Translations under genes and position numbers: made by a program | The notes under the pieces: generated by a model | What the model was told of the DNA's origin: nothing | Seen by the model: only the letters and a program-made list of their open reading frames with translations | The model's database searches: none | Source of the DNA: Amycolatopsis azurea DSM 43854 | GTDB lineage: Bacteria > Actinomycetota > Actinomycetes > Mycobacteriales > Pseudonocardiaceae | Direction of reading: 5' to 3' | NCBI RefSeq assembly: GCF_001995215.1 | Contig: NZ_MUXN01000007.1 | Span: 152,117-216,116, forward strand | Length of the DNA stretch: 64,000 bases | In this document: positions 44,272 through 52,422 of the stretch, one piece after another | Position numbering within the stretch: the first letter of the stretch is position 1 | Layout of the letters: every line of letters begins with the position of its first letter

Positions 44272-46548
44272 GTGCCGCGCGAAACCGCGCGGCGAGGCAT
44301 GACCGGGCGAGCCGTCGTCTCGCTGGTCGTCCTCGCCGCGACCGTGTACCTGTTGCTGACCACCGCCCCGCGCCTGGGGCTCGATCTGCGTGGTGGCACG
44401 CAGATCGTGCTGGAGACCAAGAATTCGCCCACCGTCACCGCCGACGCCGAGACCACCGACCGCACGCTCGAGGTACTGCGCCGCCGGGTCGACGCCCTCG
44501 GTGTCGCCGAGCCCATGCTGGCCCGCTCCGGGGACAACCGGATCATCGTCGAACTACCCGGCGTGCGGGATCCGCGCGAGGCCGTCGAGGTGATCGGCCG
44601 TACCGCGCAGCTGTCCTTCCATCCGGTGGTCGGCGTCGGCGCCTCCACCGGCGACCGCGTCCTGCCCGACGAGAGCGGTCAGCCGATCACGCTCGGACCC
44701 GCCGCGCTGACCGGCGAAGGCGTCGACGGGGCACGCTCCTCGATCGATTCGCAAGGAGGCGGCGGCTGGCTCGTTTCCGTCGACTTCAAAGGGGATTCCG
44801 GTCGCGCCTGGGAGCGGCTGACCGGGCAGGCGGCCTGCTCGCCACCCGGTGACCCGACCCGCCGGGTGGCGATCGCGCTCGACGACAAGGTGATCTCCTC
44901 ACCCCAGGTGAGCCCGCAGGTCGCCTGCGGGGTCGGGATCGTCGGCGGCAGCACGCAGATCACCGGGCAGTTCTCCCCGGCCGAGGCGAAGGACCTGGCG
45001 TTGCTGATCAACGCCGGCGCGCTGCCGACACCGGTCGAGATCATCGAGCAGCGGACCGTCGGCCCCACGCTCGGTGCCGCCGCGATCGACGCCAGCGCCC
45101 GCGCCGCCGTGATCGGCCTGGCGCTGACCGCGCTGTTCCTGCTCGCGGTGTACCGGCTGGCCGGGCTGATCGCCGTGGGCACGCTGGTGGCGTACGCCGC
45201 CGTGTCCTACGCCGCCCTGCTCGCCGTCGGCGCGACGCTGACCTTGCCGGGGCTCGCCGGCTTCGTCCTGGCCATCGGCATGGCCGTCGACGCGACCGTG
45301 CTCGTCTTCGAACGGGCGAGAGAAGAACACTCCGTCAAACGCGGTGGCTCACTGCCGCGTTCGGTCAGCCGCGGGTTCAGTGGCGCGTTGTCGGCGATCG
45401 TCGATTCGAACGTGACGACCCTGCTCGCCGCGGGGCTGCTGTTCTGGCTGGCGTCCGGCCCGGTGCGCGGATTCGGGGTGACGCTGTCGATCGGTGTCGT
45501 CGTGGCCCTGTTCATCTCGCTCGTGCTCACGCGCTTGCTGCTGCACCTCACCATGCGGGGTTTCGTCGCACGCAAACCGCGGCTTTCCGGGCTCACCCAC
45601 GAGGGCCGGGTCCGGCACTGGGTGAACCGGCGTGATCCGGAGTTCCTCGGCAAACCCCGGCGCTGGCTGATGGTCGCGGGCGCGGTCGTCATCGCCGCGA
45701 TCGCGGGACTGTTCGTGGCGGGACCGAACCTCGGCGTCGAATTCACCGGCGGCCGGGTGATCGAGTACAGCACTTCGTCGCACGCCGACGTCGAACAGGT
45801 CCGCGACGCGGTCTCCGACGCCGGATTCCCCCGCGCCGTCGTGCAGATGTCCGGTGAGAAGGACATCGCGGTCCGCACCGAGCCGATCGACGACGCCGCC
45901 ACCGACCGGATCCGGGCCGCGATCTCCGGAGTCGCCGGGGACGCCACCGAGATCCGCGACGAGCAGATCGGCCCGAGCCTCGGCGCCGAACTGCGCACCA
46001 AGGCGGTGATCGCGCTCGGCCTCGCGGTGCTGGCGCAGCTGATCTACCTGGCGGTGCGGTTCGACTGGCGGCTCGGGCTGGCCACCGTGGCCGCGCTCGC
46101 CCAGGACGTCCTGATCATCCTCGGGATCTTCGCCTGGCTGGGCAAGTCCCTGGACGGCGTATTCCTCGCCGCGCTGCTGACGGTGATCGGCTACTCGGTG
46201 AACGACTCGGTGGTGGTCTTCGACCGGGTCCGGGAAGTGCGGGGACAGCGGCGCAAGGAGCCGTTCGCCCGCGTCGTCGGCACGGCCGTGCTGCAGACGT
46301 TGCCCCGGACGATCAACACCGGGATCGGCGTGCTGTTCGTGCTCGGGGCGCTGCTGTTCCTCGGGGACGGTTCACTGGCCGACTTCGCCCTCGCGCTCCT
46401 GCTGGGCCTCGTCGCGGGCACAGTGTCCACTGTGGCCACCGCGGGTCCTGTCGCGATCCTGCTCGACAAGCGATGGCCAGGAGCAGGGCGGCCCGCGCGA
46501 AAGGCGTCGCGGACTCAAAAGCGCGACGACAACGGCGCGGTGGTGTGA
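44272..46548 (+). CDS. secDF: Fused SecD-SecF protein translocase subunit
   Basis: The 758-residue RND-type membrane protein joins both halves of SecDF. The SecD half has LGLDLRGGTQIVLE (D1), the large periplasmic domain, and the TM4 motif GFVLAIGMAVDATVLVFERAREE. The SecF half starts near residue 460 with GVEFTGGRVIEY and has VIGYSVNDSVVVFDRVRE and LPRTINTG. Conserved Asp residues in the TM regions for proton coupling are present. SecDF uses the proton gradient to pull exported proteins after SecA. Actinobacteria normally have separate secD and secF next to yajC/ruvB; this stand-alone fusion is likely a second copy, but the other is outside the window. Start GTG at 44272 follows GGAG. Confidence 0.9.
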   Translation: MPRETARRGMTGRAVVSLVVLAATVYLLLTTAPRLGLDLRGGTQIVLETKNSPTVTADAETTDRTLEVLRRRVDALGVAEPMLARSGDNRIIVELPGVRDPREAVEVIGRTAQLSFHPVVGVGASTGDRVLPDESGQPITLGPAALTGEGVDGARSSIDSQGGGGWLVSVDFKGDSGRAWERLTGQAACSPPGDPTRRVAIALDDKVISSPQVSPQVACGVGIVGGSTQITGQFSPAEAKDLALLINAGALPTPVEIIEQRTVGPTLGAAAIDASARAAVIGLALTALFLLAVYRLAGLIAVGTLVAYAAVSYAALLAVGATLTLPGLAGFVLAIGMAVDATVLVFERAREEHSVKRGGSLPRSVSRGFSGALSAIVDSNVTTLLAAGLLFWLASGPVRGFGVTLSIGVVVALFISLVLTRLLLHLTMRGFVARKPRLSGLTHEGRVRHWVNRRDPEFLGKPRRWLMVAGAVVIAAIAGLFVAGPNLGVEFTGGRVIEYSTSSHADVEQVRDAVSDAGFPRAVVQMSGEKDIAVRTEPIDDAATDRIRAAISGVAGDATEIRDEQIGPSLGAELRTKAVIALGLAVLAQLIYLAVRFDWRLGLATVAALAQDVLIILGIFAWLGKSLDGVFLAALLTVIGYSVNDSVVVFDRVREVRGQRRKEPFARVVGTAVLQTLPRTINTGIGVLFVLGALLFLGDGSLADFALALLLGLVAGTVSTVATAGPVAILLDKRWPGAGRPARKASRTQKRDDNGAVV

Positions 46549-46640
46549 TCGGCGTTCCTTTGTGGACCGCCGCGTTCGGTCCGGCCTCTATGCTCGTTCC
46601 CGGTGGCAGGGGAGTCCACCGGGAACGAGGGGCGGGGTAG

Positions 46641-47828
46641 ATGATCCAGAGCGTGCTCGTCGGCGCTGTCGTGGTGCTGGCTTGGACGATGACCGCGGCA
46701 CGGCTGGAACGGTGGCAGATCACCGCGCCGATGGCGATGGTCGCGGCGGGGCTGGCGATCGGGTTCAGCACCCGCAACGACCTCGGCAACGGGCTCAACA
46801 CCGAGATCGCGCTCAACGCGGCGGAACTGATCCTCGCGTTGCTGTTGTTCGTGGACGCCACCGCGGTCAAAGGCGGCTATCTCGGCCATGACGCCAAGAC
46901 CGCGGTGCGGCTGCTGCTGATCGCGTTGCCGCTGACGATCCTGATCGTGATGGGTGTCGGCCTCCTGACGCTGCCCGGCCTCGGCTGGGCGGCGGTCCTG
47001 CTGATCGCCTGCATCATCGCGCCCACGGATTTCGCGCCCGCGACCTCGGTGGTGCACGACGTACGCGTGCCGGAACGCGTGCGGCATCTGCTGAACGTCG
47101 AAAGCGGGTACAACGACGGCGTCGTCGCCCCGGTGTTCATCTTCGCGCTCACCCTCGCGGGGAGCCACAACCAGGCGAACACGCCGGGCGAGGCGCTGCG
47201 GGCCGCGATCCCGGCGGCGTTGCTGGCCGTGCTGGCGGGTTCCGTCATCGGTGTGGTGGCCGCGGTGGCGATGAACGTGACCGGCAAACACGGCTGGTCC
47301 ACCCGGCACTCCGCGCGGGTCGCGGCCGTCGCGTTGCCGCTGCTGACCTACACGGCCGCCGTCGCGATCGGCGGCAACGGTTTCGTCGCCGCGTTCATCT
47401 GCGGCATCGCGTACAAGACCGCCCGGCACCCCGGCGAGGAGGAACTCGGGCTCGCCGAGGACGTCAGTTCGCTGTGCGGGCTGCTGATGTGGTTCGTCTT
47501 CGGCAGCACCGCGGTGCTGGTGCTGTCCTTCGGCCTGACGTGGGGTGTGGTGATCGTCAGCGTCGTCGCGCTGACCGTCGCCCGGCTGATCCCGGTGCTG
47601 CTCACCTTGCTGCGCACGGATTTCCGGTGGCGGGACCGGATGACCATCGGTCTGCTGGCGCCGCGCGGCGCGGCGTCGATCGTGTTCGGGCTGCTGGCCT
47701 TCAACTCACTCGACGGCGAAGCGGCGGACGTCGCGCTGAGCGTCATGGCGGTGACCGTGCTGGCGAGCGTCGCCGCGCACGGCGTCGGGGCGACGGCTTT
47801 CCTGAACCGGAAGTCGAAGACCTCGTGA
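46641..47828 (+). CDS. Monovalent cation:proton antiporter, CPA1 family
   Basis: The 395-residue protein has about eleven to twelve TM helices with CPA1/NhaP features: IACIIAPTDFAPATSVV (the membrane-embedded Thr-Asp pair), LNVESGYNDGVVAPVFIF (the ND motif for cation exchange) and APRGAASIVFGLL. It exchanges Na+ or K+ for protons for pH and salt homeostasis. It lacks the long C-terminal domain of many NhaP proteins and ends KSKTS. Its TGA lies inside the left arm of the palindrome at 47824. Confidence 0.9.
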   Translation: MIQSVLVGAVVVLAWTMTAARLERWQITAPMAMVAAGLAIGFSTRNDLGNGLNTEIALNAAELILALLLFVDATAVKGGYLGHDAKTAVRLLLIALPLTILIVMGVGLLTLPGLGWAAVLLIACIIAPTDFAPATSVVHDVRVPERVRHLLNVESGYNDGVVAPVFIFALTLAGSHNQANTPGEALRAAIPAALLAVLAGSVIGVVAAVAMNVTGKHGWSTRHSARVAAVALPLLTYTAAVAIGGNGFVAAFICGIAYKTARHPGEEELGLAEDVSSLCGLLMWFVFGSTAVLVLSFGLTWGVVIVSVVALTVARLIPVLLTLLRTDFRWRDRMTIGLLAPRGAASIVFGLLAFNSLDGEAADVALSVMAVTVLASVAAHGVGATAFLNRKSKTS

Positions 47829-47865
47829 GTGGTAAGTGACGTTCTAGCGTTACTTACCACTCACG
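47824..47865. repeat. Intergenic palindrome, family B copy 1 (terminator between convergent genes)
   Basis: Arms of 18 bases (47824-47841 and 47848-47865, core CGTGAGTGGTAAGT) pair with one mismatch around TTCTAG. It contains the antiporter stop codon and lies five bases before the convergent DUF4429-like gene's end. It is probably a bidirectional terminator. The same core occurs at 61746, 63645 and 63965. Confidence 0.85.
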
Positions 47866-47870
47866 ACCGG

Positions 47871-48185
47871 TCAGGCGCTCATCGCCTTCCTGATCGCCGC
47901 TTCGAGGTCTTTCACGTGCTTCGAATTCATGCCGCCGTAGGTGAAGGTGTTCATGTCCACCTTGTCGGCGTACATGGGCACGTCCTCGACGATCGTCTTG
48001 GAGGCCCCGGGTACTTCGAAGATGAGCCTTCCCGGCTTGAACGCCGTCGGCGGGACGTTCTTGATACCGCTGATCTTCTCGATACTGAACGTGTGCTTCC
48101 GGTCGCCGAGTCCTTTGACGGCCGCCTTGATCGTGATCGTCCGGCCGCTGAAGCTGATGGACCGACGTCTGGCGTGGATGTGCAC
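47871..48185 (-). CDS. DUF4429-like / PH-like small domain protein
   Basis: About 104 residues, beta-strand rich, with SISFSGRTITIKA, TFSIEKISGIKNVPPTAFKPGRLIFEVPG and a final helix (KHVKDLEAAIRKAM). The pattern matches the DUF4429/PH-like domain found in actinobacterial proteins, where it often occurs with SHOCT tails; here it stands alone. The GTG at 48185 is preferred because GGGGAGG lies five bases upstream, although a longer GTG start at 48215 is open. It faces the antiporter gene across the palindrome. Confidence 0.65.
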   Translation of the reverse strand: MHIHARRRSISFSGRTITIKAAVKGLGDRKHTFSIEKISGIKNVPPTAFKPGRLIFEVPGASKTIVEDVPMYADKVDMNTFTYGGMNSKHVKDLEAAIRKAMSA

Positions 48186-48280
48186 GAACCCTCCCCTGGG
48201 TGCGAAAGCAGGCACCCTATGAGAGAGGGATCGGCCCGGACGAGCGCCGTTTCCGAACCGTTATCGCCGACTCTGGTCGA

Positions 48281-49090
48281 TCACCGGCTCGTGACGGCGG
48301 GCGGCGGGTCGGATTCCGGCCGGTCCGCGGGGGACAGTGGCCAAGGAGCGCCGTCTTCCCACAGCCGCTCCGCTTCGTCCGCGAAGTGCCCGTACCAGGG
48401 AGCGTCCTTCGGTTCCATTGTGAACACCGGCGAGGCTTCGCCGGGCGGCCGGTATTCGTAGTGCTGGACGCAGATCAGGCCCCGTTTGGAGGAGACGTCG
48501 AGACAGTTGAAGCCCGCGGAGGAGATCCGCGACGACACCCGGATCTCCAACCGGCCGCTCGTCCTGCTCTTCAAGGACGTCAGTTCGTCGAGGGTCGTGA
48601 TGATCCGTTGCCGCAGACGGCCATGGCCCAGGCTTCGGGAAATTCGGCGATCGGCGACATCGATGAGCGCATCGTCGGTGGGATCCAGTAAAAGGACCCG
48701 GATTCGTCCGCCCGCTTCGAGGATCGACCGAATGTCGCTGCGCATCCCCTGCACGGTCCTGGTCATCGAGTGACCGATGAGGAGGATGTCGAAAGCCGCC
48801 GCGCGCCGGGCGATGAGGTCGGCGGGGAATTCCGGTTCGAACAGCGCGGCGGGGCCGCCCCGGTTCGAGTCCCGGACCTGTTCGGTCAGCCGTCGCGAGC
48901 GGATCTGTGAGAAGGCGAGCAGTGCCAGCAACGCCGTGACCACAGACGAAAGCGTTTTGACGTCGGAGATCCCGGTCGCGCCGAGAACGGTGAACACCAG
49001 GGCGACGGCGCCCAGTACATACAGATCCAGGTTGTCGTCGGTGATCACGCGTGCCAGCGATCGCCGGATCCGTCCAGGCTCGTCCGCCAC
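48281..49090 (-). CDS. Two-TM membrane protein with PLD-like cytoplasmic domain, unknown function
   Basis: About 269 residues. Two hydrophobic helices (YVLGAVALVFTVLGATGI and VTALLALLAFSQ, residues ~20-60) precede a soluble domain with FDILLIGHSMTRTVQ, then GGRIRVLLLDPTDDALIDVADRRIS. That strand-helix-LLLDP pattern occurs in PLD-like/DUF5919-type domains attached to sensor or regulator proteins; no HKD motifs are visible, so phospholipase activity is unlikely. The C-terminus contains LICVQHYEYRPPGEASPVF and WYGHFADEAERLWEDG. The GTG at 49090 follows GAGGGGG by four bases; longer starts exist. It is divergent from a LysR gene. Confidence 0.6.
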   Translation of the reverse strand: MADEPGRIRRSLARVITDDNLDLYVLGAVALVFTVLGATGISDVKTLSSVVTALLALLAFSQIRSRRLTEQVRDSNRGGPAALFEPEFPADLIARRAAAFDILLIGHSMTRTVQGMRSDIRSILEAGGRIRVLLLDPTDDALIDVADRRISRSLGHGRLRQRIITTLDELTSLKSRTSGRLEIRVSSRISSAGFNCLDVSSKRGLICVQHYEYRPPGEASPVFTMEPKDAPWYGHFADEAERLWEDGAPWPLSPADRPESDPPPAVTSR

Positions 49091-49251
49091 TGAACCCCCT
49101 CTTCTTCGGTCGCGTGGTGGCAGTATCGGCCGGACGCTCGGCTTGTCCGGGATTGCTGACATCGATGGCATACCGCGAACCAAGCGATACGAAGCCATTT
49201 GGCTCAACCGTTTGTCTGGTCCAGTCCAGTTATGTCTACTAACGTAGAGGG

Positions 49252-50235
49252 ATGGAGCTGGAACTGCGCCACTTGCGCATCATGTGCGCGATCGCCGAAC
49301 TCGGGAGTATCACCAAAGCGGCGAACACGCTCGGAATGGCCCAGCCTGCACTGACAGCACAACTGAAGCGCATCGAACGGACGCTCGGCGGGAAGCTCTT
49401 CCTGCGCGACCACACGGGCACCCGGCCGACCGCGCTCGGCCTCCTGGTGCTCGACAGGGCCAAGATGGTCCTTCCCGCCGTGTCGTCGCTGCACGACGAG
49501 GCCGCGCGTCTCGCCCAGCACGCCGGGACCGGCGAGCCGATGACCCTGCGGCTGGGCTCCGCGACGGGGCCGATGCTCGGGGCGCTCCTGCAACGCCTCG
49601 GCACCACCCATCCCGACATCCATGTCGCCACGCACACGTCGTGGTCGGCCAACAAGCTCGCGGACATGACCGCGGAGGGCGGGCTGGACTTCGCCTTCGT
49701 CGGTGTCTGCGGTGACGCCGCCCCGCCGCCGGAGCCCGGCCTCCGCTGGCGGACGCTCGCGCATCATCCGGTGTTCGTGCTGATGTCGGCGCGGGACGAG
49801 CGCGCACAGCAGAACGAGGTCGAACTCGGTGAGCTGGCGGACGAGCGCTGGTGCGCGACGCCGGGTGACGGCTGTTTCGGCGACTGTTTCGCGTCCGCGT
49901 GCGCGCGGTCGGGATTCACGCCGCGTTCGCTGTACGAGACCGATGTGCTGACCTGTATCGAGATGGTCGAGTCCGGACACGCGGTGGTGTTGTGCCAGCC
50001 GCTGTTCCACGAGATCCCGGGTATCGTCGCGGTCCCGATCGCGGGGAACCCGTTGAGCTGGCGGAATCTCGTCGGCTGGTCGGAACGCGGGGAGATGGGT
50101 CCCTTCGCCGCGGAGATGATCGCCCTGTCCCGCGCGGTGTACGGCGAACTGATCGACCGGCGGCCGACCTACTCGAAGTATCTCGAGTTGAACCCGGGTT
50201 ACGGCGTGGACTACACGGACGCCGGAGTGCGCTGA
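49252..50235 (+). CDS. LysR-family transcriptional regulator next to a secreted protease
   Basis: The 327-residue protein has its HTH at residues ~1-62 (AELGSITKAANTLGMAQPALTAQLKRIERTLGGKLF) followed by the effector domain. An unusual cysteine-rich stretch, CATPGDGCFGDCFASACARS, in the effector domain could serve as a redox or metal sensor. It precedes the protease gene in the same direction by 134 bp. The 11-mer GGTCCAGTCCA occurs upstream of both genes (49218 and 50257), a hint that this regulator binds both. Confidence 0.88.
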   Translation: MELELRHLRIMCAIAELGSITKAANTLGMAQPALTAQLKRIERTLGGKLFLRDHTGTRPTALGLLVLDRAKMVLPAVSSLHDEAARLAQHAGTGEPMTLRLGSATGPMLGALLQRLGTTHPDIHVATHTSWSANKLADMTAEGGLDFAFVGVCGDAAPPPEPGLRWRTLAHHPVFVLMSARDERAQQNEVELGELADERWCATPGDGCFGDCFASACARSGFTPRSLYETDVLTCIEMVESGHAVVLCQPLFHEIPGIVAVPIAGNPLSWRNLVGWSERGEMGPFAAEMIALSRAVYGELIDRRPTYSKYLELNPGYGVDYTDAGVR

Positions 50236-50256
50236 CCTGGGCGGAAGCCGCCGAAA

Positions 50257-50276
50257 GGTCCAGTCCACTGAGTGGA
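50257..50276. promoter_or_regulatory. Possible LysR site upstream of the protease gene
   Basis: GGTCCAGTCCA (50257-50267), identical to 49218-49228 upstream of the LysR gene, runs into the dyad TCCACT-G-AGTGGA (50264-50276), about 94 bp before the protease ATG. Confidence 0.4.
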
Positions 50277-50369
50277 TATGACCTAAATGGTATGTACCTT
50301 TTGCAGCAGGCGCCTCGTACGGTCTGGGACGAGATCTTCTTCCGGAACGTCGGTGAGGAAACGCCTGAA

Positions 50370-51698
50370 ATGAACCGAAAGATCGTAGCGGCCGCCGCGG
50401 CGGCCCTAACCGGAGCCGGCCTGGTCACGGCCGTCGCGCTGACGCCGAGCGCCAGCGCCGGCCAGACCGTCACGGCGTCGGACCAGGTGCAGTCGGAGAT
50501 CGTCGCGGCCATGGCGCGCGATCTGAAGATCAGCCCGGATCAGGCCAGAACCCGGCTCGCCGACGAACAGAAGGCCGCCTACACCGACAGTGCCCTCAAG
50601 ACCCGGCTCGGCCCGTCCTACGGCGGATCGTGGCTGGACGCGGCCGGGTCCAAGCTGACCGTCGCGGTCACCGACGCGGCGCTGGAGGGCACCGTCCGCG
50701 CGGCGGGTGCGACCCCGAAGACCGTCGCGCGGAGCTCGGCCCAGCTCGACGCGGCGAAGCTGTCCTTGGACACCAAGGGATCCACCGCGCCGAAGAGCGT
50801 GCCCGGCTGGTACGTCGACGTCGCCTCCAACTCGATCGTCGTCCTGGCCCACACCGGTGGCGAGGCCGCCGCGAAGTCGTGGGCGACCGCGTCCGGTGTG
50901 CGCGCCGACGCGGTGCGGGTCGAGACCAGCAACGAAAGCCCGGTTCCGCTGATCGACGTCATCGGCGGCAACGCCTACACCTTCGGCTCGGGCCGGTGCT
51001 CGATCGGTTTCTCGGTCGAGGGCGGCTTCGTGACCGCCGGGCACTGCGGCACCACCGGCACGCGGACCTCGAACCCGAGCGGGTCCGTCGCGGGCTCCAC
51101 CTTCCCCGGCAACGACTACGCGTGGGTCCGCGTCGACGCGGGCAACACCCCGCGAGGACTGGTCAACCGCTACCCGGGCACCGTGCCGGTGGCGGGTTCG
51201 CAGGAAGCCGCGATCGGCGCTTCGGTCTGCCGTTCCGGCTCCACGACGGGCTGGCACTGCGGCACCATCCAGCAGAAGAACGCCTCGGTGAGCTACCCGC
51301 AGGGCACCGTCACCGGTCTCACCCGGACCAACGCCTGCGCCGAACCGGGCGACTCCGGCGGCTCGTGGCTCGCGGGTGACCAGGCCCAGGGCGTCACCTC
51401 CGGTGGTTCGGGCAACTGCACCTCGGGCGGCACGTTCTACTTCCAGCCGGTCTCGGTGATCCTGAGCGTCTACGGCCTGAAGCTGGTGACCTCGGGTTCG
51501 AACCCGCCGAGCAGCACCACCACGACGCCGACCAACACGACGTCCAACCCGCCCACCGGCACCTGGGCCGCCGGCACCACCTACGCCGCCGGCGCGACGG
51601 TCACCTACAACGGAGTTTCCTACCGGGCCCTCCAGGGCCACACCGCACAGGCTGGATGGGAGCCGCCCAACGTCCCAGCGCTTTGGGCCCGCGCCTGA
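50370..51698 (+). CDS. Secreted streptogrisin-type S1 serine protease with chitin-binding module
   Basis: The 442-residue preproprotein has a signal peptide (cleavage near ASAGQ). An alpha-lytic-protease-type prodomain spans ~35-195. The mature S1 domain has the catalytic triad in FVTAGHCGTTG (His), GNDYAWVRV (Asp) and CAEPGDSGGSWLAG (Ser), and paired cysteines flank His and Ser as in streptogrisins. After a Thr/Ser/Pro linker the C-terminus (AAGTTYAAGATVTYNGVSYRALQGHTAQAGWEPPNVPALW) is a CBM5/12 chitin-binding module. It would degrade protein on chitin-rich material. The ATG at 50370 follows GAGGAAA and starts the signal peptide directly. Confidence 0.93.
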   Translation: MNRKIVAAAAAALTGAGLVTAVALTPSASAGQTVTASDQVQSEIVAAMARDLKISPDQARTRLADEQKAAYTDSALKTRLGPSYGGSWLDAAGSKLTVAVTDAALEGTVRAAGATPKTVARSSAQLDAAKLSLDTKGSTAPKSVPGWYVDVASNSIVVLAHTGGEAAAKSWATASGVRADAVRVETSNESPVPLIDVIGGNAYTFGSGRCSIGFSVEGGFVTAGHCGTTGTRTSNPSGSVAGSTFPGNDYAWVRVDAGNTPRGLVNRYPGTVPVAGSQEAAIGASVCRSGSTTGWHCGTIQQKNASVSYPQGTVTGLTRTNACAEPGDSGGSWLAGDQAQGVTSGGSGNCTSGGTFYFQPVSVILSVYGLKLVTSGSNPPSSTTTTPTNTTSNPPTGTWAAGTTYAAGATVTYNGVSYRALQGHTAQAGWEPPNVPALWARA

Positions 51699-51740
51699 CC
51701 GCCTAGCCGTCCGGGCCACACGCAGGGGTGCGCCCGGACC

Positions 51741-51777
51741 GACCGCCCCCGACGTCGTCCGTGCGTCGGGGGCGGTC
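51741..51777 (+). terminator. Strong terminator hairpin after the protease
   Basis: GACCGCCCCCGAC (51741-51753) pairs perfectly with GTCGGGGGCGGTC (51765-51777) around an 11-base loop, 42 bp after the protease stop. Confidence 0.8.
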
Positions 51778-51816
51778 CCCATTTCCGTCGCGACACCTTC
51801 GAACCTCGAGCACCGG

Positions 51817-51869
51817 TCCGTGAAGGCCTCCTTGAGGGACTCTGGGTCCCTCAAGGAGGCCTTCACGGA
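51817..51869. repeat. Long perfect intergenic palindrome, family C
   Basis: Perfect 24-base arms (51817-51840 and 51846-51869), with core GAAGGCCTCCTTGAGGGAC, surround a five-base loop. It lies between the protease terminator and the convergent gdx gene. Its sequence differs from families A and B but the design is the same. Confidence 0.88.
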
Positions 51870-51949
51870 CTTGGCAGCCGGCAGGACACCTTTGCCCTGC
51901 CTTCAAGAGAGCGGCACCTTCTCGCGACCGGCACCTTCTCGCGACCGGC

Positions 51950-52264
51950 TCAGTGCAGGACTTTCAGTCCCACCACGCAGGCCACGATCCCCACGATCAG
52001 CAGGATCCTGGCCAGCGAAACGGTTTCCGCGCCCGACCACATGCCGTAGGCGACGGTGAGCGAAGCCCCGATCCCGACCCAGACCGCGTACGCGGTGCCG
52101 ACGGGGAGATCCCTCATCGCGTAGGCGAGACCCACCATGCTCGCCACCAGCGTCACACCGAAGACCACCGACGGCACGGGCCGGGAGAATCCTTCGGACT
52201 TGCCGAGGGCGGTGGCCCACACGGCTTCCAGTACACCCGAAACGATCAGGACAAGCCACGACAT
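51950..52264 (-). CDS. gdx: SMR-family guanidinium exporter (Gdx/SugE type)
   Basis: The 104-residue four-helix protein begins MSWLVLIVSGVLEAVWATAL, with the essential Glu ~13. It continues with GFSRPVPSVVFG and DLPVGTAYAVWVGIGA, the signatures of the SugE/Gdx subgroup rather than the EmrE multidrug subgroup. Gdx proteins exchange guanidinium for protons as dual-topology dimers. The ATG at 52264 follows GGGAG by six bases. A guanidine-III riboswitch lies directly upstream, which confirms the substrate class independently. The frame stays open upstream of this ATG, but that stretch is the riboswitch RNA. Confidence 0.93.
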   Translation of the reverse strand: MSWLVLIVSGVLEAVWATALGKSEGFSRPVPSVVFGVTLVASMVGLAYAMRDLPVGTAYAVWVGIGASLTVAYGMWSGAETVSLARILLIVGIVACVVGLKVLH

Positions 52265-52267
52265 GAC

Positions 52268-52324
52268 GCGCTCCCAGAGCGCCGTCTTGTCGCTGGCCGG
52301 GTACGGCACCCACTCGTCCGGGGA
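52268..52324 (-). ncRNA. Guanidine-III riboswitch (ykkC-III) controlling gdx
   Basis: The leader reads GGACGAGTGGGTGCCGTACC, then CGGCCAGCGACAAGACGGCG, matching the ykkC-III/guanidine-III pattern (GGACGAGGUG-GCCGUACCCGG-ACAAGACGGC) in order and spacing. Immediately downstream GCGCTC-TGG-GAGCGC (52282-52268) forms a hairpin that buries the GGGAG ribosome site of gdx. Since this hairpin shares GGCGC with the aptamer pseudoknot, guanidinium binding should free the site and turn translation on. Confidence 0.85.
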
Positions 52325-52422
52325 CCTCGATCAGGAGGTTCCACGACCAGGATCGCACACCGCGTGCGCGGGGCGCCCGCGGGTTTGACGAGGATCACCA
52401 CCCGACAGGCCACTGTGGACGG

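Noticed and set aside
48855..48880. GGTTCGAGTCCCGG, resembling a tRNA T-arm
   Set aside because: It lies inside the coding sequence of the two-TM protein and no acceptor, anticodon arm or paired 5' end is found around it.
52265..52309. In-frame N-terminal extension of the gdx protein (start at 52309)
   Set aside because: These bases form the guanidine-III aptamer and SD hairpin, and the SMR family starts at MSW with a good ribosome site at 52271-52275.
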